Shown: in pieces, positions 41,664-50,037 of the stretch
Position numbering within the stretch: the first letter of the stretch is position 1
Layout: each line of letters begins with the position of its first letter
Source: Streptomyces sp. CB02056
Lineage (GTDB): Bacteria; Actinomycetota; Actinomycetes; Streptomycetales; Streptomycetaceae
DNA length: 64,000 bases
Assembly (NCBI RefSeq): GCF_001905545.1
Contig: NZ_LIPD01000009.1
Span: forward strand, 335,352 to 399,351
Reading direction: 5' to 3'
The notes under the pieces: generated by a model
The model's input: only the letters and a program-made list of their open reading frames with translations
Databases searched by the model: none
What the model was told of the DNA's origin: nothing
Program-made: the position numbers and the translations under genes

Positions 41664-41704
41664 GTTTGCGTTCATAGAGTTCATGAACGGCGCGGGCGGC
41701 CCGG

Positions 41705-41756
41705 ATGTCCGACCCGGCTGTCCGGCCCGGATGTCCGGCCCGGAGGCCTGGCCCGC
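41705..41756. repeat. 13-bp tandem repeat (four units)
   Basis: Units based on atgtccggcccgg at 41705, 41718, 41731 and 41744 with increasing divergence, in the upstream region of the sensor kinase. Confidence 0.7.
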
Positions 41757-41816
41757 GAACGGTGCGGGCCGGACGGCCCTCGGGGGCGCCCGGGGGCGTG
41801 GTGCACACTGGCAGGC

Positions 41817-43619
41817 ATGTCCGAGCGCACCGCCCCCACCGCCCCGCGCCGCCGTTCGCACCGGCCGACGGGCCGCGGTCCCCGGCGGCTGGTCCGCAGC
41901 CTGGCCGGGCAGCTGTTCGTCGTCCAGGTGGTGATCGTCGCCGCCGTGGTCGCCGGTGGCGCGGTGCTCGCGTACCTCTTCACCGCCGACCGTGCCGAGG
42001 ACGCCGCCCGTCGCCAGGTCACCGCGGTCGCGCACGCCGTCGCCGACTCGCCGTCCGTCCGGGCCGCCGTCGGCGCCCCCGACCCGACCGCGGCGCTCCA
42101 GCCGTACGTCGAGCAGGTACGGGCCGACACCGGGGTCTCCTTCATCACCGTCATGGACACCGACGGCGTGCGCTGGACCCACCCGCTGCCCGAGCAGATC
42201 GGCCGGACCTACCTCGGGCACATCGACTGGGCGCTCGCCGGGCAGACCCGCAGCGAGACGTACACCGGCACGCTCGGCCCGTCCGTGCGGGTGGTCGCCC
42301 CGGTGTGGGACGAGCGGCACCGGGTGGTCGCGCTGGTCAGCGCGGGCCTCACGGTGGAGTCGATCTCCGCGCAGCTGAGCGGTCCGCTGCTCGCCCTGGT
42401 GGGGGTGGCGGTCGCCGCGCTCGCGGTCGGCGGCGTCGGCACCTATCTCGCCAACTCCCGGCTGCGGCGGCACACCCATGGGATGGGGCCGGACCAGCTG
42501 AGCCACCTCTACGAGTACCACCAGGCGACCCTGCACGCGGTGCGCGAGGGACTGGTCCTGCTGGACCGCTCGCACCGGGTGGTGCTCTGCAACGACGCCG
42601 CCCGTGAACTGCTCGGTCTGACCGGCGACCTGGACGGTCGACCGGTGGTGGAACTGGGCCTGCCGGAGGCGCTGGTGGCGGCCGTGCTGGGGGAGGAGCC
42701 CGTCCGGGACGAGGTGCACCTGACCGCCGAGCGCGTCGTGGTGCTGAACACCTCCACCATCGGCACCGGCCCCGGCCTCGGCCGTGTGGTGACCCTCCGG
42801 GACCACACCGAACTCCAGGCGCTCAGCGGGGAGTTGGACTCGGTGCGGTGCTTCACCGAGGCGCTCGGCGCGCAGGCTCACGAAGCCGCCAACCGGTTGC
42901 ACGCGGTGGTCTCGCTGATCGAACTCGGCCGCCACGAACAGGCGGTGGAGTTCGCCACCGCCGAACTCGAACTCGCCCAACAGCTCACCGACCGGGTGGT
43001 CGCGGCGGTGGGCGAGCCGGTGCTGGCCGCGCTGCTGCTCGGCAAGGCCGCCCAAGCCGCCGAACGGGGCGTGGAGTTGACGCTCACCGAGGACAGCCGG
43101 ATCGACGACGGGGTGCTGCCGCCCGGCCTCTCCGCACGGGACCTGATCACCGTCCTCGGCAACCTGATCGACAATGCCGTGGACGCCGCCATCGCCGGCG
43201 CGGCCGAGAGCCCCGTCCCGCCGGAGGTCACCGTCACGGCGCGGATCGCCGGCGGTCGGGACTGCACCGGCGGGGATGGGGGTAACGGCGCCGGGGTGCC
43301 CGGCGCCTGCCTGCTGCTGCGGGTCGCCGACACCGGCGCGGGGATCGACCCGGGCGCGGTCGAGGACGTCTTCCGGCGGGGCTGGAGCACCAAGCAGGAC
43401 GGGCACGGGCACGGGCTCGGGCTGGCGCTGGTCGCCCAGACCGCCCGGCGCAACGGCGGCACCGTCGAGGTCGGACGGGAGCGCGGCGCGGTGCTCACGG
43501 TGCGGCTGCCGCTGGCCGGACGGCCGGGCGGGCCGGGAGGGCCCGGTGGCGAGCCGGGGGAGCCCGCCGACCGGCCCGGTGGGTCGAGCGGTCGGGAGCG
43601 GGAAGGGGCCCTGGCGTGA
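41817..43619 (+). CDS. DcuS/CitA-family sensor histidine kinase
   Basis: A 600-residue kinase for di- or tricarboxylates. An N-terminal helix (about residues 32-55) and a second (about 185-210) enclose an sCache sensor domain with FITVMDTDGVRWTHPLPEQIGRTYLG. A PAS domain follows (GLVLLDRSHRVVLCNDAARELLG). The phosphoacceptor region is ALGAQAHEAANRLHAV, typical of this family, and the ATPase has VLGNLIDNAVDAA and HGHGLGLALVAQTARR. The tail is Gly/Pro-rich. ATG at 41817 lies 7 nt after CACACT and lacks a strong ribosome site. Overlaps the regulator gene by 4 nt; divergent from dctA. Confidence 0.92.
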   Translation: MSERTAPTAPRRRSHRPTGRGPRRLVRSLAGQLFVVQVVIVAAVVAGGAVLAYLFTADRAEDAARRQVTAVAHAVADSPSVRAAVGAPDPTAALQPYVEQVRADTGVSFITVMDTDGVRWTHPLPEQIGRTYLGHIDWALAGQTRSETYTGTLGPSVRVVAPVWDERHRVVALVSAGLTVESISAQLSGPLLALVGVAVAALAVGGVGTYLANSRLRRHTHGMGPDQLSHLYEYHQATLHAVREGLVLLDRSHRVVLCNDAARELLGLTGDLDGRPVVELGLPEALVAAVLGEEPVRDEVHLTAERVVVLNTSTIGTGPGLGRVVTLRDHTELQALSGELDSVRCFTEALGAQAHEAANRLHAVVSLIELGRHEQAVEFATAELELAQQLTDRVVAAVGEPVLAALLLGKAAQAAERGVELTLTEDSRIDDGVLPPGLSARDLITVLGNLIDNAVDAAIAGAAESPVPPEVTVTARIAGGRDCTGGDGGNGAGVPGACLLLRVADTGAGIDPGAVEDVFRRGWSTKQDGHGHGLGLALVAQTARRNGGTVEVGRERGAVLTVRLPLAGRPGGPGGPGGEPGEPADRPGGSSGREREGALA

Positions 43620-44347
43620 ACGGCACCGCCCACACGGCCGCCGCCGGGGCGGGGATCTCCGTCCTGGTGGTCGAGGACGACCCGGTGGCCGCCGCCGCGC
43701 ACACCCTCTACGTCCGGCGGGAGCCCGGCTTCCACGCCGCCGGGACGGTCCACAGCTGCGCCGACGCGCTGCGCTTCCTGGACCGGGCCCGCGCCGCCGG
43801 GACGCCCGTCGACCTCACCCTGCTCGACCTCTACCTGCCGGACGGCCACGGGCTCCAGCTCTGTCGTACGCTGCGCGCGGCCGGCCACAGCACCGACGTC
43901 ATCGCGGTGACCTCGGCCCGCGACCTCGCGATGGTCCGGCAGGCGGTCTCCGCGGGCGTCGTGCAGTACCTGCTGAAGCCGTTCAGCGCGGCCGCCCTGC
44001 ACGACCGGCTGGAGCGCTACGCCCGCTACCGCGACAGCCTCGGGCGCAGCGGGGAGGCGACCGGGCAGGAGGAGGTCGACCAGGCGTTCGCCCTGCTCCG
44101 CACGCCGGAGCGCAGCACCCTGCCCAAGGGGCTGAGCGCGCCCACCCTGGACACCGTCGCCTCGGTCCTGCGCGAGGCGGCCACCGGGTTGTCGGCGGCG
44201 GCCGCGGGCGCGGCGGCCGGGGTATCCCGGATCACCGCGCGGCGCTACCTGGAGCACCTGGTGGAGACCGGGTGCGCGGTGCGGGAGCCGCAGTACGGGA
44301 GCGTCGGGCGGCCGGAGCTCTGCTACCGGTGGCGGCACCGGACCTGA
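43616..44347 (+). CDS. DcuR/CitB-family response regulator
   Basis: A 243-residue regulator. The receiver has VLVVEDDPVAAAAHTLYV, the phospho-Asp in TLLDLYLPDGHG (about residue 67) and YLLKPFSAAAL. The C-terminal helix-turn-helix (LREAATGLSAAAAGAAAGVSRITARRYLEHL) and the final GRPELCYRW are typical of the CitB/DcuR/DctR group. The GTG start overlaps the kinase stop. It probably activates dctA. Its stop codon is the end of the first unit of the 14-bp array at 44334. Confidence 0.92.
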   Translation: MNGTAHTAAAGAGISVLVVEDDPVAAAAHTLYVRREPGFHAAGTVHSCADALRFLDRARAAGTPVDLTLLDLYLPDGHGLQLCRTLRAAGHSTDVIAVTSARDLAMVRQAVSAGVVQYLLKPFSAAALHDRLERYARYRDSLGRSGEATGQEEVDQAFALLRTPERSTLPKGLSAPTLDTVASVLREAATGLSAAAAGAAAGVSRITARRYLEHLVETGCAVREPQYGSVGRPELCYRWRHRT

Positions 44348-44403
44348 GGGGCGGGGCCCGAGGAGCCGGGCCTGAGGCACCGGGCCTGAGGGGCGGGGCC
44401 TGA
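44334..44403. repeat. 14-bp tandem array beginning at a stop codon
   Basis: Five 14-bp units, each ending in CTGA or CCGA. Unit zero (44334-44347) is the last 14 bases of the response-regulator gene, including its TGA. Units two and three differ by only two bases. Confidence 0.7.
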
Positions 44404-44533
44404 TCGTCGGGTTCGGCCGGTGCGGGCCGGGCCGTGACCTTTCCGCGCGGCGCTCGTTGGAGGAACCGGGGGAGGTTCACTCACTCGGGTGGTTCTGGGA
44501 CCCCGAGGGCATTCAGCCAGGTCAAGGGCAGTA

Positions 44534-44553
44534 AAGTTAGGCTAACCTAACTT
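44534..44553. promoter_or_regulatory. Iron box (DmdR/IdeR-type) upstream of the diaminobutyrate genes
   Basis: AAGTTAGG-ctaa-CCTAACTT, a perfect inverted repeat matching the TTAGG...CCTAA iron-box pattern, only 16 nt before the GTG at 44570. Repression by DmdR1/IdeR with Fe2+ is expected from family knowledge. Confidence 0.85.
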
Positions 44554-44569
44554 CCCCTGGGGGTTTCTC

Positions 44570-46003
44570 GTGTCGCTCGCTGCCGTACCCGTCCAGGCCG
44601 CCTCCGGAGCCCCGGCCGCCGGTGAAGCCATCCTGCGCCGTCAGCGCGTCCGCGAGTCCGCAGCCAGAACCTACGCCCGCTCCTTCCCGATCGTCCCGGT
44701 CCGCGCCCACGGCATGACCGTCGAGGGCGCCGACGGGCGGCGCTACCTGGACTGCCTCTCCGGCGCCGGCACGCTCGCCCTCGGCCACAACCACCCGGTG
44801 GTGCTGGAGGCGATCCGCCGCACCCTCGACAGCGGCGCCCCGCTGCACCTGCTCGACCTCGCCACCGCCGAGAAGGACGACTTCACCAGCGCGCTCTTCG
44901 AGAGCCTGCCCGCGGAGTTCGCCGCCCGCGCCCGGGTGCACTTCTGCGGACCGGCCGGGACGGACGCCGTCGAGGCCGCGCTCAAGCTGATGCAGACCGC
45001 CACCGGCCGCTCCGGCGCGCTCGCCTTCACCGGCGCCTACCACGGCATGACCGCCGGGGCCCTCGCGCTCACCGGCAACGTCGCGGTCAAGGAGCCGCTG
45101 CCGAGCGGCGGCGAGGTCGCCCGGCTGCCCTACCCGTACGGCTACCGCTGCCCGTTCGGGGTCGGTGGCGAGGCGGGCGCGGACCTCGCCGCGACCTACG
45201 TGGAGCGGCTGCTGGACGACCCCTCGGGCGGTGTGGTCGCGCCCGCCGCGATGATCCTGGAAGCCGTCCAGGGCGAGGGCGGGGTCGTCCCCGCGCCCGA
45301 CGGCTGGCTGCGCGCGATGCGCCGGATCACCGCCGAGCGCGGCATCCCGCTGATCGTCGACGAGGTGCAGACCGGAGTCGGCCGCACCGGCGCGATGTGG
45401 GCGATCGAGCACAGCGGCATCGTCCCGGACGCGATGGTCCTCTCCAAGGCCATCGGCGGCAGCCTGCCGCTCGCCGTCGTCGTCTACCGCGAGGACTACG
45501 ACGGCTGGCGGCCCGGCGCCCACACCGGCACCTTCCGCGGCAACACCCTCGCCATGGCCGCCGGGGCCGCGACGCTGCGCCACGTCGCGGCGAACGGGCT
45601 GGTCGAGCGGGCCGCCGTCGTCGGCGAGCGGATGGCGGCCCGGCTGCGCGAACTCGCGGCCGAACTGCCGGTGATCGGCGACGTGCGCGGCCGGGGGCTG
45701 ATGCTCGGGGTCGAACTGGTCGACCCGGCGGCCGAGCCCGACGCGTGCGGCGCCCGGCCGGCCGACCCGGCGCTCGCGGTGCGGGTCCGGGAGGCGTGCC
45801 TGGCGCGGGGGCTGATCGTCGAGCTCGGCGGGCGCCACGACGCGGTGCTGCGACTGCTCCCGCCGCTCACCATCACCGACGAGCAGGTGGCGGCGGTGCT
45901 GGAGCGGCTGGCGGAGGCGATCGCGGCGGCGTCCACGGGCGGGCCGACGGGTGGTTCGGCGAGTGGTTCGGCGGGCGCGCCGACGGTGCGGGGCAACCGG
46001 TGA
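44570..46003 (+). CDS. Diaminobutyrate--2-oxoglutarate aminotransferase
   Basis: A 477-residue class III PLP aminotransferase that makes L-2,4-diaminobutyrate from aspartate semialdehyde. Family features are DCLSGAGTLALGHNHP, FTGAYHGMTAGALALTGN, IVDEVQTGVGRTG and the PLP lysine in VLSKAIGGSLPLA (about residue 300). The partner decarboxylase follows with a 4-nt overlap, and that pairing separates this gene from the ectoine enzyme EctB. The iron box at 44534 places it in the iron-starvation regulon, so diaminobutyrate or diaminopropane is probably made for a siderophore. The last 25 residues are Gly/Ser-rich. Confidence 0.9.
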   Translation: MSLAAVPVQAASGAPAAGEAILRRQRVRESAARTYARSFPIVPVRAHGMTVEGADGRRYLDCLSGAGTLALGHNHPVVLEAIRRTLDSGAPLHLLDLATAEKDDFTSALFESLPAEFAARARVHFCGPAGTDAVEAALKLMQTATGRSGALAFTGAYHGMTAGALALTGNVAVKEPLPSGGEVARLPYPYGYRCPFGVGGEAGADLAATYVERLLDDPSGGVVAPAAMILEAVQGEGGVVPAPDGWLRAMRRITAERGIPLIVDEVQTGVGRTGAMWAIEHSGIVPDAMVLSKAIGGSLPLAVVVYREDYDGWRPGAHTGTFRGNTLAMAAGAATLRHVAANGLVERAAVVGERMAARLRELAAELPVIGDVRGRGLMLGVELVDPAAEPDACGARPADPALAVRVREACLARGLIVELGGRHDAVLRLLPPLTITDEQVAAVLERLAEAIAAASTGGPTGGSASGSAGAPTVRGNR

Positions 46004-47514
46004 GCGGGCCCGGATCCGGCCCCGTCGGGCTCCCCCGGGACGGCGCCGCCACCGACGCCCTGGCGGGCGGCGCGGCCGGTCCTGGCGCGCTCGGACCGCT
46101 GCTGGCCACCGTCCTCGACTCCCTGGAGACGGGCGCCGCCATGCGCTCCGGACCGGTGCCGGCGGGCAGCCCGGCCGAGATCGCCGCACTCGTCGACGAG
46201 GCCCTGGCCACCGACGACGGACCAGGCGCCCTCGCCCGGCTCACCCAACTGCTCGCCTACGGCGCCGCCGACCCCGCCGACCCGGCCTGCGCCGCGCACC
46301 TGCACTGCCCGCCGCTGGCCGTCGCCGCCGCGGCGGACCTCGCGGTCAGCGCCCTCAACCCCTCCCAGGACTCCTGGGACCAGGCCCCCGCCGCCACCGC
46401 CCTGGAGAGCACGCTGCTCGCCGAGATCGCCGGGCTCGTCGGCTACGACCCGCAGCGCGCCGCCGGCGTCCTCACCTCCGGCGGCACCGAGTCCAACCTC
46501 ATGGGGCTCATGCTGGCGCGCGACCAGAAGCTCGACGGCATCGTGGAGCTGGACGGCATCCCGGCCGGCGTCCGGCCCTGCATCCTCGCCTCCGAGGCCG
46601 CGCACTTCTCCGTCCAGCGCGCCGCCGCCCTGCTCGGCCTCGGCGAGCGGGCCGTCATCCCCGTCGCGGTCGACCGCGGGCTGCGGATGCGGGAGGACGA
46701 ACTGGAACGGGCGATGGCCGAGGCCAGCTGGGCCGGACGGACCCCGATCGCCGTGGTCGCCACCGCGGGCACCACCGACACCGGAGCCGTCGACCCGCTC
46801 TCCGCCGCCGCCGACCTCGCCGGACGCTACGGCGCCTGGCTGCACGTGGACGCCGCGTACGGCGGCGGGGCGCTGCTCTCCGACCGGCTCGCCCCGCTGC
46901 TCGACGGCATCGCCCGCGCCGACTCGGTCTCCCTCGACTGGCACAAGCTCGGCTGGCAGCCGGCCGCGGCCGGGGTCTTCCTGGTGCGCCGCGCCGAGAC
47001 CTACGTCTCGCTCGCCCGCCGCGCCGAGTACCTCAACCCGGTTGACGACGAGCAGGCCGGCTACCCCAGCCTGCTCGGCCGCTCGCTGCGCACCACCCGC
47101 CGGGCCGACGCCTTCAAGCTCGCCGTCACCCTGCGCACCCTCGGCCGCGACGGACTCGGCCGGCTGGTCGACTCCTGCCACGACCTCGCGCTCGCCGCGG
47201 CCGACGCCGTGCGCGCGGACCCGGCGCTCGAGCTCTACGCCGAGCCGGTGCTCACCGCCGTCCTCTTCCGCTACCGGCCGCCCGGTGTGACGGACGAGGC
47301 CGCGCTGGACGAGGTGAACGGCCGGCTGCGGCGCCTGCTGCTGCGCACCGGCCGGGCGGTGGTCGGCCGCACAGAACTCCCGGGCGACGGTCCGGGCCGG
47401 GTCCGGTTGAAGCTCACACTGCTGAACCCCCACACCACGGTGGGGGAGGTCGGCGCGCTGGTGCGGGAGGTGGTGGGCGCCGGCCGCAAGGTGGCGGGCG
47501 AGCGGGCCGGGTAG
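46000..47514 (+). CDS. L-2,4-diaminobutyrate decarboxylase
   Basis: A 504-residue group II PLP decarboxylase that converts diaminobutyrate to 1,3-diaminopropane. NPSQDSWDQAPAATALE is near residue 120, TSGGTESNLMGLMLARD near 165, the cofactor Asp in LHVDAAYGGG, and the PLP lysine in SLDWHKLGWQP (about residue 312). The GTG at 46000 overlaps the aminotransferase stop. No siderophore synthetase follows, so the polyamine must be used by genes elsewhere. It converges on the phosphatase gene at 47561. Confidence 0.92.
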   Translation: MSGPGSGPVGLPRDGAATDALAGGAAGPGALGPLLATVLDSLETGAAMRSGPVPAGSPAEIAALVDEALATDDGPGALARLTQLLAYGAADPADPACAAHLHCPPLAVAAAADLAVSALNPSQDSWDQAPAATALESTLLAEIAGLVGYDPQRAAGVLTSGGTESNLMGLMLARDQKLDGIVELDGIPAGVRPCILASEAAHFSVQRAAALLGLGERAVIPVAVDRGLRMREDELERAMAEASWAGRTPIAVVATAGTTDTGAVDPLSAAADLAGRYGAWLHVDAAYGGGALLSDRLAPLLDGIARADSVSLDWHKLGWQPAAAGVFLVRRAETYVSLARRAEYLNPVDDEQAGYPSLLGRSLRTTRRADAFKLAVTLRTLGRDGLGRLVDSCHDLALAAADAVRADPALELYAEPVLTAVLFRYRPPGVTDEAALDEVNGRLRRLLLRTGRAVVGRTELPGDGPGRVRLKLTLLNPHTTVGEVGALVREVVGAGRKVAGERAG

Positions 47515-47560
47515 GGCCGACGGGGGTTCCGCGGGGGCTCCGGGCGGGCAGGCCCCGGCG

Positions 47561-48364
47561 TCAGCCGGCGAGGAGGATCGACCGGGTGAGCTCCCAGGTC
47601 TCGGGGTCGGCGGCGACCAGGAGGCCGTCCTCGCAGCCGGGGGCCTCCGGGCGGTACGGGGTGCCGTCCGGGCGGGCGGAGACGCCGCCGGCCTCGGTGA
47701 CCAGGAGGGAGCCCGGGGCGTGGTCCCAGGGGAGGGTGCGCCAGTAGAGGAGGAAGTCGAAGCGGCCGTCGACGACGTCCGGGTACTCGATCCCGGCGGC
47801 GTGCCGACCGGGGGAGATCTCGCCGAAGGCCGCGATGTTGTCCTGGAGCCGGCGGCGGTGCGCGGCGTCGAGGTAGCGGCTCTTCACCGAGCCGCGCAGC
47901 TTCGCGACGTCCTTCGGTGCCGGGGGGCGGGTCAGGCGCACGCCGTCGCGCCAGGCGCCGGAGCCCAGCTCGGCGCAGTAGGCGGTGGCGGTGGCGGGCT
48001 GCCAGATCCAGGAGGCGACGGTCCGGCCGGAGCGGACCAGGGAGCACATCACGGCGTACTCGGGTCTGCCGGCGACGAAGTTGGCGGTGCCGTCCACCGG
48101 GTCGACCAGCCAGGCGGCCGGCTCGTCGTGGAGGGCCAGGGCGAGCGACGGGTCGGCGGAGACCGCCTCCTCGCCGACCACGGGGACGGGCAGCAGTTCG
48201 TGCAGTCGACGGGCGATGATCGCCTCGGCCTCGCGGTCGGCGACCGTGACGATCTCGCCGGGGGCCTTCTCCATCACCTCGCCGGCGGCCAGCGCCCGGA
48301 AGCGCGGCTCCACCACCTCGGCCGACGCCTCGGCGAGTATCTCCGCCACCTTGTCCATCAGCAC
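47561..48364 (-). CDS. Inositol monophosphatase family protein
   Basis: A 267-residue Mg2+-dependent phosphatase of the IMPase/HisN/CysQ fold. Metal-binding motifs are VVGEEAVS, LVDPVDGTANF (about residue 90) and the C-terminal LPWDHAPGSLLVTEAGG. The GTG at 48364 has aagggag 7 nt upstream and is preferred to the ATG two codons later. The substrate may be inositol phosphate, histidinol phosphate or PAP; the sequence does not decide. It is divergent from the iron-regulated FhuF-like gene, with repeat copy G between. Confidence 0.9.
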   Translation of the reverse strand: MLMDKVAEILAEASAEVVEPRFRALAAGEVMEKAPGEIVTVADREAEAIIARRLHELLPVPVVGEEAVSADPSLALALHDEPAAWLVDPVDGTANFVAGRPEYAVMCSLVRSGRTVASWIWQPATATAYCAELGSGAWRDGVRLTRPPAPKDVAKLRGSVKSRYLDAAHRRRLQDNIAAFGEISPGRHAAGIEYPDVVDGRFDFLLYWRTLPWDHAPGSLLVTEAGGVSARPDGTPYRPEAPGCEDGLLVAADPETWELTRSILLAG

Positions 48365-48435
48365 GTTCGCGCTCCCTTCGCTGCCTACCACTCTCCCACG
48401 AGCGGAGGAAGGGGGCGGCGGCGGTCCGGGGCGGT

Positions 48436-48550
48436 GGAACGGCTGACGGCCTACGGTTGATGGCCAACAGATAACAGCTGACAGATAACAGATAACAGAT
48501 AACAGCTGACAGATTTCGAAATCTGTCAGCTGTTCGCTCCCGGCCGTCGA
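48436..48550. repeat. Heptad inverted repeat, copy G
   Basis: Eleven left units (48436-48512), with ataacag occurring four times, three of them consecutively (48485-48505), then atttcgaaat and four right units. The perfect palindrome is 48501-48534. This is the only copy between divergent genes, so it cannot be a terminator of either neighbour. Confidence 0.9.
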
Positions 48551-48659
48551 CGGCCACTTCGGCGCGTCCACGCCCGCGGCCTTCGGGCCACTTCGACCGG
48601 CGGGACCGGTGAGCCGACCGGTGGAGTTGGGCATGGTCATCGAGTGCGGTGATGCGTTG

Positions 48660-48678
48660 TAAGGTGAGCCTCACCTTA
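48660..48678. promoter_or_regulatory. Iron box upstream of the FhuF-like gene
   Basis: TAAGGTGAG-c-CTCACCTTA, a perfect 19-bp palindrome of the DmdR/IdeR type, 33 nt before the ATG at 48712. Confidence 0.9.
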
Positions 48679-48711
48679 ATCGATCATGCGGAATCGATCT
48701 CGGGAGTGCCC

Positions 48712-49569
48712 ATGGTTCCCGGAACACCCCTGCCCGTAGCACCCTGCGTGTCCTCCGCGCTGGTCGCCGACTACCGGCGGCTGAGGGAGCTCTGCCCGGT
48801 GCTGGAGCTGCGCCTGCTCGACGCCGCCGAGCCCGCCCCGGGCGCCGCCGACGACTGGCACTCCGGAGCCGAACTCGCCACCGACGAACGGGCGCTGGCC
48901 GCCGTCCTGGCGGGCGCGGAGGCCCGCATCGCCGACGAGCACGGCCGCGCTCCGCGACCGCACGTCACCGCCTCCCGGCTGCTCCACCACTACGTCTGGT
49001 CGGCCTGCCTGCTGATCGCCGGCCCCTGGCACCTCGCCCGCCGGGTCCCGATCGTCGACCCGGCCGACCTCTGGCTGCACGCCCCCACCGGCGCGCTCGC
49101 CCTGCGCCCGCGCGGGTACGTCACCCTCCCCGGCGACGACGAACTGCGCGCCGAGCTGCGGGCCGCCGTGGTCGCGCACCTCGGACCGGTGCTCGCCGCG
49201 TTCGCCGGTCCCACCCGGCGCCGCGACCGGGCGCTCTGGGGCATGGTGACGGACGATCTGGCCTCCGCCCTCTGGTACCTGGGGCGGATGCTCGGCGAGG
49301 AGGGTGCCGCCGTCGCCGCCGCAGGGGAGGGCGCCGCCGTCGCGGTCGCCGAGGAGGACGCCGTCGCCGCCGCCGAGGCCGTCCTGCCCGGCGGCACCCT
49401 GCCGCTCCCCGGCGGCGCCGACTTCCGGCGCCTGCACACCCCCGACGGGCGCGCCCACCACACCCGCACCCGGCTCGCCTGCTGCCTCTACTACGCGGTC
49501 GGGCCCGCGGCCACCGCCTGTCTGACCTGCCCGAGGACCTCCGACGAGGAGCGGCTGCGGCGGCTCTGA
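48712..49569 (+). CDS. FhuF-like (2Fe-2S) ferric-siderophore reductase
   Basis: A 285-residue protein of the FhuF family, which reduces ferric siderophores in the cytoplasm to release iron. The cluster-binding C-terminus is visible as ACCLYYAVGPAATACLTCPR (C-C-x10-C-x2-C). Central SRLLHHYVWSACLLIAGPWHLA is also typical. An Ala/Glu repeat (about residues 200-225) is an insertion. The ATG at 48712 with ggag 6 nt upstream is chosen because the iron box lies in front of it; the longer frame would put the operator inside the gene. Second iron-box gene in the window. Confidence 0.88.
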   Translation: MVPGTPLPVAPCVSSALVADYRRLRELCPVLELRLLDAAEPAPGAADDWHSGAELATDERALAAVLAGAEARIADEHGRAPRPHVTASRLLHHYVWSACLLIAGPWHLARRVPIVDPADLWLHAPTGALALRPRGYVTLPGDDELRAELRAAVVAHLGPVLAAFAGPTRRRDRALWGMVTDDLASALWYLGRMLGEEGAAVAAAGEGAAVAVAEEDAVAAAEAVLPGGTLPLPGGADFRRLHTPDGRAHHTRTRLACCLYYAVGPAATACLTCPRTSDEERLRRL

Positions 49570-49635
49570 CGGTCCGTCCACAGTCGGGCCGCGCAGCCTG
49601 GTTCGCTGTCAGTGGCATCGGCTATGGTCGCCGAC

Positions 49636-50037
49636 ATGATCGATTCCACCACGCGGGTCCGGATCGCCCGCCCCTCGCGCGACATCGCGGCGGCCGAGCG
49701 CTTCTACGTCGACGCCCTCGGCCTCGCCGTGCAGTGGCGCAGCACCGAGCGGGTGTCCGGCGAGCACGACCTGCTGATGGTCGGCCCGCCCGGCGGCAGT
49801 TGGCACTTCGAGCTGACGCACGACCCGGAGCGGCCGCTGGAGCCCACCCCGACGGTGGACGACCTGTTCGTCGTCTACCTCGGCGCCCCGGTGGACGAGG
49901 CACTGGTCGCCCGGCTGGAGGAGGCCGGCGGCACCCGGGTCGCGTCCCACAACCCGTACTGGGACGAGCACGGCGTGACGATAGCCGACCCGGACGGCTA
50001 CCGGCTGGTGCTCTGCTCCCGCACCTGGGGGGCCTGA
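49636..50037 (+). CDS. VOC/glyoxalase family protein
   Basis: A 133-residue vicinal-oxygen-chelate domain protein (glyoxalase/bleomycin-resistance/dioxygenase fold). Two babab modules are visible, RVRIARPSRDIAAAERFYVDALGL and LFVVYLGAPVDEALVARLEEAGG, ending in GVTIADPDGYRLVLC. Function not predictable. The ATG at 49636 lies 7 nt after TATGGT (49623-49628) and has no ribosome site, so it is probably leaderless. Its 3' end overlaps the convergent gene at 49998 by 40 bp. Confidence 0.87.
   Translation: MIDSTTRVRIARPSRDIAAAERFYVDALGLAVQWRSTERVSGEHDLLMVGPPGGSWHFELTHDPERPLEPTPTVDDLFVVYLGAPVDEALVARLEEAGGTRVASHNPYWDEHGVTIADPDGYRLVLCSRTWGA

Noticed and set aside
44570..46003. The aminotransferase as the ectoine enzyme EctB
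   Set aside because: No ectA or ectC follows; a diaminobutyrate decarboxylase and an iron box indicate the diaminopropane/siderophore route.
48649..48711. An upstream start for the FhuF-like gene
   Set aside because: It would put the perfect iron box inside the coding region; the ATG at 48712 has a good ribosome site downstream of the box.
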